DNA of 64,000 nt from Paracoccus sp041927875 (GCF_041927875.1 NZ_JBHFHN010000008.1); one strand, 5' to 3'. Positions 38,635 to 47,114 are shown, counted from the first letter of the stretch. Notes: a model not told the origin generated them from the sequence alone. Numbers and translations are program-made.

Positions 38635-39647
38635 AGCCGGGCAGCGAGGCAGAATTGGCCGAGGCGATCCGGGATGCGGCGGGGCCTTTGCGGATTGTCG
38701 GCGGGGCTACGCGCGCGCCTGTCGGGCAGGGGGCGCGGCTTCAGACCGGTGGGCTGACCGGGGTTGTGCTGTATGAACCTGCCGCGCTGACGCTGGTGGT
38801 GCGCGCGGGCACGGCCCTGGCCGAGGTGCGGGCGCTGCTGGCCGCCGAGGGGCAACGGCTGCCCTTTGACCCGCCGGGCAAGCCGGGATCAACCATCGGC
38901 GGCGTCGTGGCCACGAATGCCAGCGGCCCGGGGCGTCTGCTGGCTGGGGCGTGTCGCGACAGTCTGATCGGGGTGCGGTTCGTCGATGGCGCGGGGCGGA
39001 TCATCAAGAATGGCGGCCGGGTGATGAAGAATGTCACCGGTTATGATCTGGTCAAGCTGATGGCCGGGTCATGGGGGCGGCTGGGGGTGCTCAGCGAGGT
39101 CGCCTTCAAGCTGGCACCGATCGCGCCTGCGGCCGCACAGGTCGGGCTGCGGGCGGAGCTGCCGCAGGCGGTGGCGGCGATGATCGCGGCCTGTGGCCAG
39201 CCTTTTGACCTGGCCGGGGCAGCCTGGGCCAACGGTCAGGCCGTGTTCCGGCTGGAGGGACTGCCCGGATCGGTCGCCTATCGCGCCGATGGTCTGCGGG
39301 CGCTGCTGTCGCGGTTCGGCCCGGTGGCCGAGGCCGGGGACTGGCCGACCCCGCCCGACGGCGCGGGCGATCTGTGGCGGATCGCGGTGCGACCCAGCGA
39401 TTGCGCCGCGATTGCGGACCGTCTGGCCGTGCCGGTCAGCGTCGATTGGGGCGGCGGGGTGATCCATGCGCGGCTGCCCGAAGGCGTCGATGCCCGCGCC
39501 CGGATCGGCGCCTTCTCTGGCCACGCGACACGGTTGACCGCGGCGGGGCCGGGCCGATTTCACCCCGAACCGCCCGCGATTGCCACGCTGACGGCAGCCT
39601 TGCGCGCGCGATTTGACCCGCGCGGCATTCTGAATCCGGGGGAGTGA
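38631..39647 (+). CDS. glcE: Glycolate oxidase subunit GlcE
   Basis: GlcE (338 residues) is the second FAD-binding subunit of glycolate oxidase. It shows the FAD PP-loop region RIVGGATRAPVGQG near residue 21, PPGKPGSTIGGVVATNASGPGRL near residue 81 and NVTGYDLVKLMAGSWGRLGVL near residue 133. It starts within the glcD stop (ATGA) using a ribosome site formed by the repeat, and its own stop overlaps glcF by one base, so the three subunits are coupled. Confidence 0.93.
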   Translation: MKPGSEAELAEAIRDAAGPLRIVGGATRAPVGQGARLQTGGLTGVVLYEPAALTLVVRAGTALAEVRALLAAEGQRLPFDPPGKPGSTIGGVVATNASGPGRLLAGACRDSLIGVRFVDGAGRIIKNGGRVMKNVTGYDLVKLMAGSWGRLGVLSEVAFKLAPIAPAAAQVGLRAELPQAVAAMIAACGQPFDLAGAAWANGQAVFRLEGLPGSVAYRADGLRALLSRFGPVAEAGDWPTPPDGAGDLWRIAVRPSDCAAIADRLAVPVSVDWGGGVIHARLPEGVDARARIGAFSGHATRLTAAGPGRFHPEPPAIATLTAALRARFDPRGILNPGE

Positions 39648-40945
39648 TGCAAACCGACTTTACCCCCGAGCAACTGGCCGACCCGATGCTGGCGCGCGCC
39701 AACGGGATCCTGCGGGCCTGTGTGCATTGCGGTTTCTGCACCGCGACCTGCCCCAGCTATCAGGTGCTGGGCGACGAATTGGACAGCCCGCGCGGCCGCA
39801 TCTATCTGATCAAGGAGATGCTGGAATCCGGCCGCCCCGCCGATGCCCGCACCGCGCGTCATATCGACCGCTGCCTGTCCTGCCTGGCCTGCAGCACGAC
39901 CTGCCCCTCGGGCGTTGACTACATGCATCTGATCGACATGGCGCGGGTGCATGTCGAACGCACCTGGCGCAGGCCCTGGCACGACCGGCTGCTGCGCGGG
40001 CTGCTGGCGCGGCTGGTGCCCTATCCGGGGCGGTTCCGGCTGGCCTTGGGGCTGGCCAAGCTGGCGCGGCCGTTCCGGCGGCTGGTCCCCAATGCGCGGC
40101 TGCGCGCCATGCTGGACATGGCCGCCGCGCCGCTGCCGCCGGTCAGCCGCAACGACGATCCCCAGACTTTTCCGGCGCTTGGCGAACGCCGCGCGCGGGT
40201 CGCGCTGATGACCGGCTGCGCGCAAAAGGCGCTGAACACCGACATCAATGACGCCACCATCCGGCTGCTGCGCCGTGCAGGCTGCGAGGTGGTGATCCCG
40301 CCCGGTATGGGCTGCTGCGGGGCGCTGTCGCATCATCTGGGTCGCGCGGAGGAAGCCCATGATTTCGCAGCGAAAATGATTGCTGCTGTGCAAGGGCAGG
40401 GGGCATTTGACGCGCTGATCATCAACACCTCGGGCTGTGGCACGGTGATCAAGGATTACGCCGTTTTCATGGCCGACACGCCCGGCGCGGGCGTCGTCTC
40501 GGGGTTGGCGCGCGACGTGACCGAGTTTGTCGCCCAGATCGGCCTGCCGCTGGTCAAACGCTCGTTTGATCTGACCGTCGCCTATCACGCCGCACGTTCG
40601 CTGCAACACGGGCAAAAGATCACCGCCGCGCCCAAGGATCTGCTGCGGGCCGCAGGTTTTCGCGTGGTCGAACCCGCCGACGCGCATCTGTGCTGCGGCA
40701 GCGCGGGCACCTATAACCTGCTGCAACCGGCGATCTCGGACGAGCTGCGCCGGCGCAAGGTTGCCACGCTTGAGGCGCGCCAGCCCGATCTGATCGCGGC
40801 GGGCAACATCGGCTGCATGATGCAGATCGGGGCGGGGACCGGTCTGCCGGTGGTGCATACCGCTGAACTGCTGGATTGGGCGACGGGTGGACCGTTGCCC
40901 CCGTCGTTGGCGGGTCTTGAAAAGGCGCGCGCCGCCCCCATCTGA
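39647..40945 (+). CDS. glcF: Glycolate oxidase iron-sulfur subunit GlcF
   Basis: GlcF (432 residues) passes electrons from the flavin subunits towards the quinone pool. Two [4Fe-4S] ferredoxin motifs, CVHCGFCTATCP near residue 26 and CLSCLACSTTCP near residue 80, are intact, followed by two CCG-type cysteine domains: TGCAQ with GMGCCGALSHHLG, then YHAARSLQHGQ with HLCCGSAGTYN. In the last domain the family has Cys where this protein has Arg317 (codon CGT at 40595-40597), discussed in findings. The start ATG 39647 is preferred to the GTG three bases upstream. Confidence 0.92.
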   Translation: MQTDFTPEQLADPMLARANGILRACVHCGFCTATCPSYQVLGDELDSPRGRIYLIKEMLESGRPADARTARHIDRCLSCLACSTTCPSGVDYMHLIDMARVHVERTWRRPWHDRLLRGLLARLVPYPGRFRLALGLAKLARPFRRLVPNARLRAMLDMAAAPLPPVSRNDDPQTFPALGERRARVALMTGCAQKALNTDINDATIRLLRRAGCEVVIPPGMGCCGALSHHLGRAEEAHDFAAKMIAAVQGQGAFDALIINTSGCGTVIKDYAVFMADTPGAGVVSGLARDVTEFVAQIGLPLVKRSFDLTVAYHAARSLQHGQKITAAPKDLLRAAGFRVVEPADAHLCCGSAGTYNLLQPAISDELRRRKVATLEARQPDLIAAGNIGCMMQIGAGTGLPVVHTAELLDWATGGPLPPSLAGLEKARAAPI

Positions 40946-41004
40946 ACGGTATCGCGGCGCCATGACGGGCCGCGACCCTGAAACATCGCTCAGATGAGGA
41001 TGAC

Positions 41005-41451
41005 ATGCGCAACTTTGATCTTTCGCCGCTGTATCGGGCGACCGTCGGCTTTGACCGCATCGCCGACATGATGGATCGGGTGCTGGCTGCCGATGTGGCC
41101 CAACCGACCTATCCCCCTTATAATATTGAGAAATTGGGCGACGCCGCCTATCGCATCTCGATCGCTGTGGCCGGTTTTTCCGCTGACGATCTGTCGGTCG
41201 AGCTGAAGGACGGCGCACTGATCGTCTCGGCCCGCAAGGCCGCGGAGGAGGAGCAGCGCAGCTATCTGCACCGCGGCATCGCCACCCGCGCCTTCGAGCG
41301 CCGCTTTGCCTTGGCCGATCACGTCAAGGTCACCGGTGCTGACCACCGTGACGGGATGCTGCACATCGATCTGGTGCGCGAAGTGCCCGAGGCACTGAAG
41401 CCCCGCCGGATCGAGATTGCCAGCCAGAAGGCCCCCGCGATCGAAAACTGA
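41005..41451 (+). CDS. Small heat-shock protein, Hsp20/IbpA type
   Basis: A 148-residue alpha-crystallin-domain chaperone that holds unfolded proteins. FDLSPLYRATVGFDRIADMMDR at the N-terminus and YPPYNIEKLGDAAYRISIAVAGF near residue 37 are typical of the IbpA class; the domain ends near residue 130 with LVREVPEALKPRRIEI, and the C-terminal IxI-like motif is RIEIA. A strong terminator follows. No ROSE-type RNA thermometer could be supported in its 59-base leader. Confidence 0.93.
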   Translation: MRNFDLSPLYRATVGFDRIADMMDRVLAADVAQPTYPPYNIEKLGDAAYRISIAVAGFSADDLSVELKDGALIVSARKAAEEEQRSYLHRGIATRAFERRFALADHVKVTGADHRDGMLHIDLVREVPEALKPRRIEIASQKAPAIEN

Positions 41452-41471
41452 TCGTCTTTTGGCCGTTGTTG

Positions 41472-41503
41472 CCGGGCTGCGCTGTCGCGCAGCCCGGTTT
41501 TTT
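41472..41503 (+). terminator. Intrinsic terminator of the hsp20 gene
   Basis: CCGGGCTGCGC (41472-41482) pairs perfectly with GCGCAGCCCGG (41487-41497) across TGTC, followed by six T. Confidence 0.92.
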
Positions 41504-41561
41504 CATGACTTATCCTGTGCCGTAAACGAAAAATTAGCGAATTGGCGGTCAAGCTGGCGGC

Positions 41562-41750
41562 ATGGATATGCTGCTGATTCTGCTTGGAACATGGGTGTGG
41601 CTGGCGCTGATCTGGCGCCTGGCCGCGCCGCGCCGAACGGGGGCGGATGACGATGAAACTGCGGCGGACGCCGGGGATGACGGGGCCGCGCAGGCGATCA
41701 GGGCTGCCGGCGCCATGGTGCCGTCGCCGCGCAGCCGCGCCCCGCCCTGA
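41562..41750 (+). CDS. Possible small single-pass membrane protein
   Basis: A 62-residue frame with one hydrophobic helix, MLLILLGTWVWLALIWRLA (residues 3-21), then an acidic stretch (ADDDETAADAGDDGA) and a basic-proline tail. No clear ribosome site precedes it and I recognise no family, so it may not be real. It follows the hsp20 terminator and converges on a lipoprotein gene with eight bases between. Confidence 0.35.
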   Translation: MDMLLILLGTWVWLALIWRLAAPRRTGADDDETAADAGDDGAAQAIRAAGAMVPSPRSRAPP

Positions 41751-41758
41751 TCGGACAG

Positions 41759-42115
41759 TTACAGACGCTCGACCACTTCCACCCGATAAAGGGCGCCGAT
41801 TTCCGCGATGCGATGATCGGGCAGATGACACATGGCCCGAACCCCGCCCGGCCCGGCCTCTCCGCGGATCGTGCCGCCCTTTTGGCGACAGTAATTTGCC
41901 TGCGGCGAGGCGAGAGTGGCCGCGCTGACAGTGGCGGCACCCCCGCCTTGGGCGGAGGCTGTCGGCGGATTGGGCGAGCCACCACAGGCGGCGGCGAGGC
42001 TGACCAGCACCAACGCCGTGGCTTGCGCCGGGCAAATCCGGCGCAGAGAGGCGGTGCGGCGGTCGCGACCCTGATCTCGGGTGGCATAAGCGGTGCCTGG
42101 GCGGGCATGGGGCAT
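41759..42115 (-). CDS. DUF333 domain putative lipoprotein
   Basis: A 118-residue protein whose C-terminal half has the DUF333 pattern: ANYCRQKGGTIRGE, then MCHLPDHRIAEIGALYRVE, with the two conserved cysteines. A hydrophobic segment ALVLVSLAAACGG near residue 37 may be a lipobox, but it follows a long basic N-terminus, so the true start or the lipidation is in doubt. I chose ATG at 42115 with GGAGA seven bases upstream. Function unknown. Confidence 0.65.
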   Translation of the reverse strand: MPHARPGTAYATRDQGRDRRTASLRRICPAQATALVLVSLAAACGGSPNPPTASAQGGGAATVSAATLASPQANYCRQKGGTIRGEAGPGGVRAMCHLPDHRIAEIGALYRVEVVERL

Positions 42116-42560
42116 GAGTGTTCTCCGGTTAGCGGGGGCCAACGTCAGCAGGTGTGGCAAGAGTTTCAAAACTGCGGGGCGGGGTCAACCAGGGGATCAT
42201 GCCGGGGCAAGCGGGCGTCGGTCTGGCGGGCCGGAGGCCGTTCGCTTCCGAGGCTGGGGACCGCTGTCTTGCTGCAAGTCAGGGGAGTGTAGGCGGGGAA
42301 CGCGGTCATTCGGCAATACGCGCGACGACGGTTTGCGAGTCATCGCGCATGAGGCATGAGCAGCGGCGCTGATCAGAACCGCACGTCTCCACGTCTTGCA
42401 CCGCGGCGTGACCTTGTGCGCCCGGAGAACCGACGCCAGCCAGCAGTTCGGGTGTCGCGGGCGGGCACGGGGCCTTGAGCCGCGCCGGGCCACGTGCCGT
42501 GTATCTTTTCGGTGCCTTCATGCGCTTGCTGATGAGAGTGCCTCATGCGGCACGTTCGGG

Positions 42561-42606
42561 TGCGGGGGTGCGGGGGTGCGGGGGTGCGGGGGTGCGGGGT
42601 GCGGGG
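42561..42606 (+). repeat. G-rich short tandem repeat
   Basis: Four copies of TGCGGGGG (42561-42592) are followed by two copies of TGCGGGG (42593-42606). The plus strand has six closely spaced runs of four or five G, able in principle to form a G-quadruplex. Confidence 0.9.
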
Positions 42607-42812
42607 TGCCGGACATCAGGTATCGGGTCTCCGGTCGTGTGGACGCTTTCGCTGCCTTCGGACCGATCCGGGCGGCCAGCATCAACACAGGTCGCGCGCC
42701 ATGCAGCGGTAGGGTAGTCGTCAGGCGCGTATTGGCGCTGCTCCATGACACGACCGTCCGAAACCTTTGTGAAAAGTCACGGCAACCGCGCCAACGTCCT
42801 GTCAGTCACCCC

Positions 42813-42852
42813 TATCTCCGTAGCAACGCGATTATCTCCGCAACAACGCGAT
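42813..42852 (+). repeat. Two-copy 20-base tandem repeat
   Basis: TATCTCCGTAGCAACGCGAT at 42813-42832 is followed at once by TATCTCCGCAACAACGCGAT, differing at two positions. Confidence 0.85.
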
Positions 42853-43083
42853 CACCTTGCGCCAGAAGCGACAGAGGCTGAATCCCCCACGGCCCATCCG
42901 TGGGAGAGGCAGCATTGATGGCAGCAAAAAGCCGCGCCGCCATGGATCACCTGGTCGATTGCGGCCAGAAAATCCGGCAGTCCTCGGTCAGGAACTCGTG
43001 GCGACGGCGACGACATCATCGCTGTTCATCGCGGCCCGATACGGGCTGATAAACTCGGCCCTGCCGTGATGGCCCGACAGCCG

Positions 43084-43923
43084 TCAATGCGCCATCAGCA
43101 CCGGCACGTCGACGCCTGCCAGCATCTCGCGCGTGGCACCGCCCAAGATCGCCTCGCGGAAGCGGGATTTGCCGTAGGCGCCCATCACGATCATGTCGGC
43201 GCCGGTTTCGGCAACATGGCGGCGCAGAACGTCCGAGACGCGGGGCTGGGTGCGGGCCAGCACGCTGACCTGAACCGTGCAGCCGTGGCGGGCCAGGAAT
43301 TGCGACAGCGCGCCGCCGGGATCGGATCGTTCGGCACCCTGCGCAGGCGGGTCGATGACGACGATATCGACCAGATCGGCGGCCTTCAGCACCGGCAGCG
43401 CCTTGTGGACGGCGGCCATCGCCTCGTGGCTCTGGTTCCAGGCGATCACGACGCGGCGGCCATAGCGGTCGGGCAGGCCAGCCTCGGGCAGCATCATCAC
43501 CGGGGCGCGGCCCTCGAACAGGACGGCTTCCAGGATCGCCTCGGCCTCGGGGCCGCGATCCTCGCCGTAGGGGGCGGCCAGCACGACCAGATCGGCGTAG
43601 CGCGCCTTCAGGCCGGCCAGGGCCGACAGGCCGCCAAGCTGCGCTACGGCGGTGTCGACGCCCCAGCGGATATCTTCGGGCGTCAGGCGCTTGCGGGCCG
43701 CCTCGGCGGTTTCCTCGGCCAGGGCCAGGGCGCGGTCGATTGCCTCTTGAAAGACATAGGCCGATGCGCCGGCGTAATAATAACCGGTCTGCGCATGGTC
43801 GACGCCAATGCAGAACAGATCCAGATGCGCATCCTCGCGCCGGGCCAGGGCGATGGCGCCGCCGATCTGGCGGTCCAGCTGCTCGGGGGTGGTGGCAAGC
43901 GTCAGAATGGTGTTCCAGGCCAT
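43084..43923 (-). CDS. Universal stress protein, tandem UspA type
   Basis: A 279-residue protein with two UspA-like halves. The second half ends with the nucleotide-binding pattern VMGAYGKSRFREAILGGATREML (G-x2-G-x9-G-x-T) near residue 248; the first half is more diverged. AAGGACTGG precedes the ATG. An FNR-type box lies 60 bases upstream of the start, so induction at low oxygen is likely, in keeping with the adjacent cbb3 oxidase genes. Confidence 0.9.
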   Translation of the reverse strand: MAWNTILTLATTPEQLDRQIGGAIALARREDAHLDLFCIGVDHAQTGYYYAGASAYVFQEAIDRALALAEETAEAARKRLTPEDIRWGVDTAVAQLGGLSALAGLKARYADLVVLAAPYGEDRGPEAEAILEAVLFEGRAPVMMLPEAGLPDRYGRRVVIAWNQSHEAMAAVHKALPVLKAADLVDIVVIDPPAQGAERSDPGGALSQFLARHGCTVQVSVLARTQPRVSDVLRRHVAETGADMIVMGAYGKSRFREAILGGATREMLAGVDVPVLMAH

Positions 43924-43982
43924 GACCAGTCCTTTTGTCAGGGGATGTGGGCCAAGTCTCGCACGCGGGTGGTGCGCGGTCC

Positions 43983-43996
43983 TTGAGCAAGATCAA
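43983..43996. promoter_or_regulatory. FNR-type box upstream of usp
   Basis: TTGAGCAAGATCAA; read on the minus strand TTGAT-CTTG-CTCAA, one mismatch from TTGAT-N4-ATCAA. The centre is 66 bases before the usp start, suited to an activator at about -41. Confidence 0.6.
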
Positions 43997-44008
43997 ACCT
44001 GTGCGCGC

Positions 44009-44060
44009 GCCAGTCAAGGGTGCCAGTCAAGGCTGCCGGGCAAGCGTGCCAGTCGCGCGC
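44009..44060 (+). repeat. Degenerate 13-base tandem repeat
   Basis: Four units starting GCC: GCCAGTCAAGGGT, GCCAGTCAAGGCT, GCCGGGCAAGCGT, GCCAGTCGCGCGC. It lies between the two FNR-type boxes. Confidence 0.7.
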
Positions 44061-44425
44061 GCCAAGCACCGCGATCAGGCTGCGGGCGTCTGGCGCCCAT
44101 CGGGACGGTCGTCCGTCGGGGAGCGCGCCGCGCCCCGGCGCGAGGACGACCGGAGGGCGCTCCGCCGCCCCGAGCATCGCACCATGCCGCCAGCCGCCCT
44201 GCAACGCGGGAAATTGCAGGGCATTTTCCGCATTTTCCGTGGCTTTGCAGCGGCGAACGATGCTGTGGGCGCGGCGGCTGGCCGCCCGTCGTCCCGGCCC
44301 GCCAGCACGGCGCGACAGCCTGCCGCGGTGTCACGACCGGCGCCCTGCGGCTGCGTGACAGGTTCCGTCTGGCGGGCGCATATGCAACAGTTGCGCCGCC
44401 AAAACCGCCCCCTGGCCGCATCAAA
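44061..44425. other. Long GC-rich intergenic stretch between usp and ccoN
   Basis: About 365 bases with no supported gene; frames on both strands are Arg/Pro/Ala-rich and lack ribosome sites. It separates the two divergent FNR-type promoters and could hold further regulator sites or a small RNA, neither of which I can show. Confidence 0.4.
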
Positions 44426-44439
44426 TTGACACAGATCAA
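44426..44439. promoter_or_regulatory. FNR-type box upstream of ccoN
   Basis: TTGACACAGATCAA, one mismatch from TTGAT-N4-ATCAA, 100 bases before the ccoN start. cco operons of related bacteria are known FNR targets. Confidence 0.75.
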
Positions 44440-44538
44440 TGCAGTGGCCATGGGGGACATCACAAGTGCGAGTGTCGATCTCTCTGTCGGGTGCGTTGCG
44501 GCCCGGCGGAATAGAATCAGGACAAAGGGACGCTAGAC

Positions 44539-46140
44539 ATGGTCAACTACATCAAGCTGATCGCGCTTGGCGCGGGCGCGGTGATCGCCGCGATCGCAGC
44601 CAGCAACGCGCGAGACCTTCCCTACATGGTCGCTGCCGTGATCTTCGTGATCGCCGCGGCGCTGGCTTTCGTTTCGGTGCTTCGCAACACCGACGAGCCG
44701 GCCTATGTGCTGGAAGGTGAATATAACGACGGCGTCGTGCGCGCCGGTGTGATCGCCACGGCCTTCTGGGGCGTGGTCGGGTTTCTGGTCGGCGTCACCA
44801 TCGCCTTCCAACTGGCCTATCCGCAGCTCAACTTCTCCGAGCTGACGCACGGCTATCTGAACTTCGGCAAGCTGCGCCCGCTGCATACCAGCGCGGTGAT
44901 CTTTGCCTTTGGCGGCAACGCCCTGCTTGCGACCTCGTTCTATGTCGTCCAGCGCACGTCGGCGGCACGGCTGTTCGGCGGCAACGCCGCCTGGTTCGTG
45001 TTCTGGGGCTATAACCTGTTCATCGTCCTGGCCGCGACCGGCTATATCCTGGGTGCCACGCAGTCCAAGGAATATGCCGAACCCGAATGGTATGTCGACC
45101 TGTGGCTGACGATCGTCTGGGTTGTGTATCTGCTGGTGTTCCTGGGCACCGTGCTGAAGCGCAAGGAACCCCACATCTATGTGGCGAACTGGTTCTATCT
45201 GTCCTTCATCGTGACCATCGCGATGCTGCATATCGTCAACAACCTGGCGATGCCGGTGTCGCTGTTCGGGTCGAAATCCGTGCAGCTTTTCGCGGGCGTG
45301 CAGGATGCGATGACGCAATGGTGGTATGGCCACAACGCCGTGGGCTTCTTCCTGACCGCGGGCTTCCTGGGCATGATGTATTACTTCGTGCCGAAGCAGG
45401 CCGAACGTCCGGTCTATAGCTACAAGCTGTCGATCATCCACTTCTGGGCGCTGATCTTCCTGTATATCTGGGCCGGTCCGCACCACCTGCATTATACCGC
45501 GCTGCCCGACTGGGCCTCGACGCTGGGCATGGTGTTCTCGATCATGCTATGGATGCCGTCCTGGGGTGGCATGATCAACGGCCTGATGACGCTGTCGGGC
45601 GCCTGGGACAAGCTGCGCACCGACCCGATCATCCGCATGATGGTGGTTGCCATCGGCTTTTACGGCATGTCGACCTTTGAAGGCCCGATGATGTCGATCA
45701 AGGCCGTGAACAGCCTGTCGCACTATACCGACTGGACCATCGGTCACGTCCATTCCGGCGCGCTTGGCTGGAACGGCATGATCACCTTTGGCGCGCTTTA
45801 CTATCTGGTGCCGCGCCTGTGGGGTCGGGAACGTCTTTACAGCCTGTCGCTGGTCAGCTGGCACTTCTGGCTCGCCACCATCGGGATCGTGCTTTACGCC
45901 GCCTCGATGTGGGTGTCGGGCATCATGGAGGGCCTGATGTGGCGTGAAGTCGACGCCCAGGGCTATCTGGTCAACGCCTTCGCCGATACCGTCGCCGCCA
46001 AGCATCCGATGAACGTCGTGCGTGCGCTGGGTGGGGTGCTGTATCTCGCCGGTGGTGTGATCATGTGCTACAACCTGTGGGCCACTGTCGCCAAGCAGCC
46101 GCGCGTCGCCGCGCAGACTGCCCCGGTTCCGGCCGAATAA
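44539..46140 (+). CDS. ccoN: Cytochrome cbb3 oxidase subunit I CcoN
   Basis: The catalytic, high-affinity heme-copper subunit (533 residues, about 12 helices). The His ligand HTSAVIFAF near residue 116 fits heme b, WYGHNAVGFFLTAGF near residue 260 and WAGPHHLHYT near residue 314 fit CuB and its environment, and IGHVHSGALGWNGM near residue 401 fits the two heme ligands of helix X. First gene of ccoNOQP, with an FNR-type box upstream and ccoO 12 bases downstream. Confidence 0.98.
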   Translation: MVNYIKLIALGAGAVIAAIAASNARDLPYMVAAVIFVIAAALAFVSVLRNTDEPAYVLEGEYNDGVVRAGVIATAFWGVVGFLVGVTIAFQLAYPQLNFSELTHGYLNFGKLRPLHTSAVIFAFGGNALLATSFYVVQRTSAARLFGGNAAWFVFWGYNLFIVLAATGYILGATQSKEYAEPEWYVDLWLTIVWVVYLLVFLGTVLKRKEPHIYVANWFYLSFIVTIAMLHIVNNLAMPVSLFGSKSVQLFAGVQDAMTQWWYGHNAVGFFLTAGFLGMMYYFVPKQAERPVYSYKLSIIHFWALIFLYIWAGPHHLHYTALPDWASTLGMVFSIMLWMPSWGGMINGLMTLSGAWDKLRTDPIIRMMVVAIGFYGMSTFEGPMMSIKAVNSLSHYTDWTIGHVHSGALGWNGMITFGALYYLVPRLWGRERLYSLSLVSWHFWLATIGIVLYAASMWVSGIMEGLMWREVDAQGYLVNAFADTVAAKHPMNVVRALGGVLYLAGGVIMCYNLWATVAKQPRVAAQTAPVPAE

Positions 46141-46152
46141 GGAGACGCGAAC

Positions 46153-46878
46153 ATGGCAATTCTTGAAAAGCACAAGATCCTCGAAAAGAACGCTACGCTG
46201 CTGCTGGTCTTCTCGTTCCTGGTCGTGACCATCGGTGGCATCGTCGAGATCGCGCCGCTGTTCTATCTGGAAAACACCATCGAAAAGGTGGAGGGGGTCC
46301 GCCCCTATACCCCGCTCGAGCTGAAGGGCCGCGACATCTACATCCGCGAGGGCTGCTACGTCTGCCATAGCCAGATGATCCGCCCGATGCGCGATGAGGT
46401 GCAGCGTTACGGCCATTACAGCCTGGCGGCGGAATCGATGTACGACCATCCGTTCCAGTGGGGGTCCAAGCGGACCGGGCCGGACCTGGCCCGGATTGGC
46501 GGGCGCTATTCCGACGCCTGGCATGTCGATCACCTGACCGACCCGCAATCGGTCGTGCCGGAATCGATCATGCCGAAATACGGCTTCCTGTCGAACCGCG
46601 TCATCGATGGCAGACACATCGAGGACCGGCTGAAGGCGGACCGTATGGTCGGCGTGCCTTATAGCGACGAGATGATCACGGAATCGCTGGCCGACTTTGC
46701 GGCTCAGGCGACGCCCGATGCGGATGTCAGCGGCCTTCAGGCGCGCTATCCGGGGGCGCAGGCGCGCAACTTTGATGGTCAGCCCGCGCTGACCGAAATG
46801 GATGCGCTGGTCGCCTATCTGCAAGTGCTGGGCACGATGGTCGATTTCTCGACCTTCCAGCCCGACGCCAGCCGGTAA
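46153..46878 (+). CDS. ccoO: Cytochrome cbb3 oxidase subunit II CcoO
   Basis: The membrane-anchored mono-heme cytochrome c of the oxidase, 241 residues. One N-terminal helix (TLLLVFSFLVVTIGGIVEI) precedes the heme c site CYVCH at residues 68-72, and the distal methionine is expected in ESIMPKYGFL near residue 136. AAGGAG is nine bases before the ATG. ccoQ follows after 11 bases. Confidence 0.98.
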   Translation: MAILEKHKILEKNATLLLVFSFLVVTIGGIVEIAPLFYLENTIEKVEGVRPYTPLELKGRDIYIREGCYVCHSQMIRPMRDEVQRYGHYSLAAESMYDHPFQWGSKRTGPDLARIGGRYSDAWHVDHLTDPQSVVPESIMPKYGFLSNRVIDGRHIEDRLKADRMVGVPYSDEMITESLADFAAQATPDADVSGLQARYPGAQARNFDGQPALTEMDALVAYLQVLGTMVDFSTFQPDASR

Positions 46879-46889
46879 GGGGGTCGGCA

Positions 46890-47114
46890 ATGGACCTTTA
46901 CACCCTTCTTCGGCAGTTTGCAGACAGCTGGGCGCTTCTGGTCCTGTTCCTGTTCTTCATCGGTGTGCTGTTCTGGGCCTTCCGGCCCGGCAGCCGCCGG
47001 GTGCATCAGGACATTGCCGAAAGCATCTTCCGTCATGAAAAAAAGCCCGCCGAGACCGGCGGGGAACGGACACCCGACCGCGCAGAGACTGCGCGGCACG
47101 AGGAGGCACGCTGA
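46890..47114 (+). CDS. ccoQ: Cytochrome cbb3 oxidase small subunit CcoQ
   Basis: A 74-residue single-helix protein (SWALLVLFLFFIGVLFWAFRPGSR, residues 14-37) with the conserved FRPGSRR end of helix and a charged tail rich in Glu, Lys and Arg. CcoQ stabilises the assembled oxidase. It overlaps the ccoP start by one base (TGATG). Confidence 0.93.
   Translation: MDLYTLLRQFADSWALLVLFLFFIGVLFWAFRPGSRRVHQDIAESIFRHEKKPAETGGERTPDRAETARHEEAR

Larger units (their letters stand above)
42116..43083. other. Gene-poor stretch of about 1 kb
   Basis: No frame here has a ribosome site together with a recognisable family. It holds a G-rich tandem repeat and a two-copy 20-base repeat (listed separately). Base use is less regular than in the flanking coding DNA. 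It could be decayed coding sequence or a site of past insertion; I see no transposase remnant. Confidence 0.45.

Noticed and set aside
40946..41004. CCCTGAAAC upstream of hsp20 as a heat-shock sigma factor -35
   Set aside because: It is too near the start codon to leave room for a -10 and a leader; kept out of the feature list.
42348..42549. 11-base inverted repeat CGCATGAGGCA (42348-42358) with its complement at 42539-42549, considered as ends of a small mobile element
   Set aside because: Too short, no direct repeats at the outer edges and no transposase; could be chance.
42561..42852. Tandem repeats considered as a CRISPR array
   Set aside because: Units are 7-8 or 20 bases with no spacers, and no cas genes are present.
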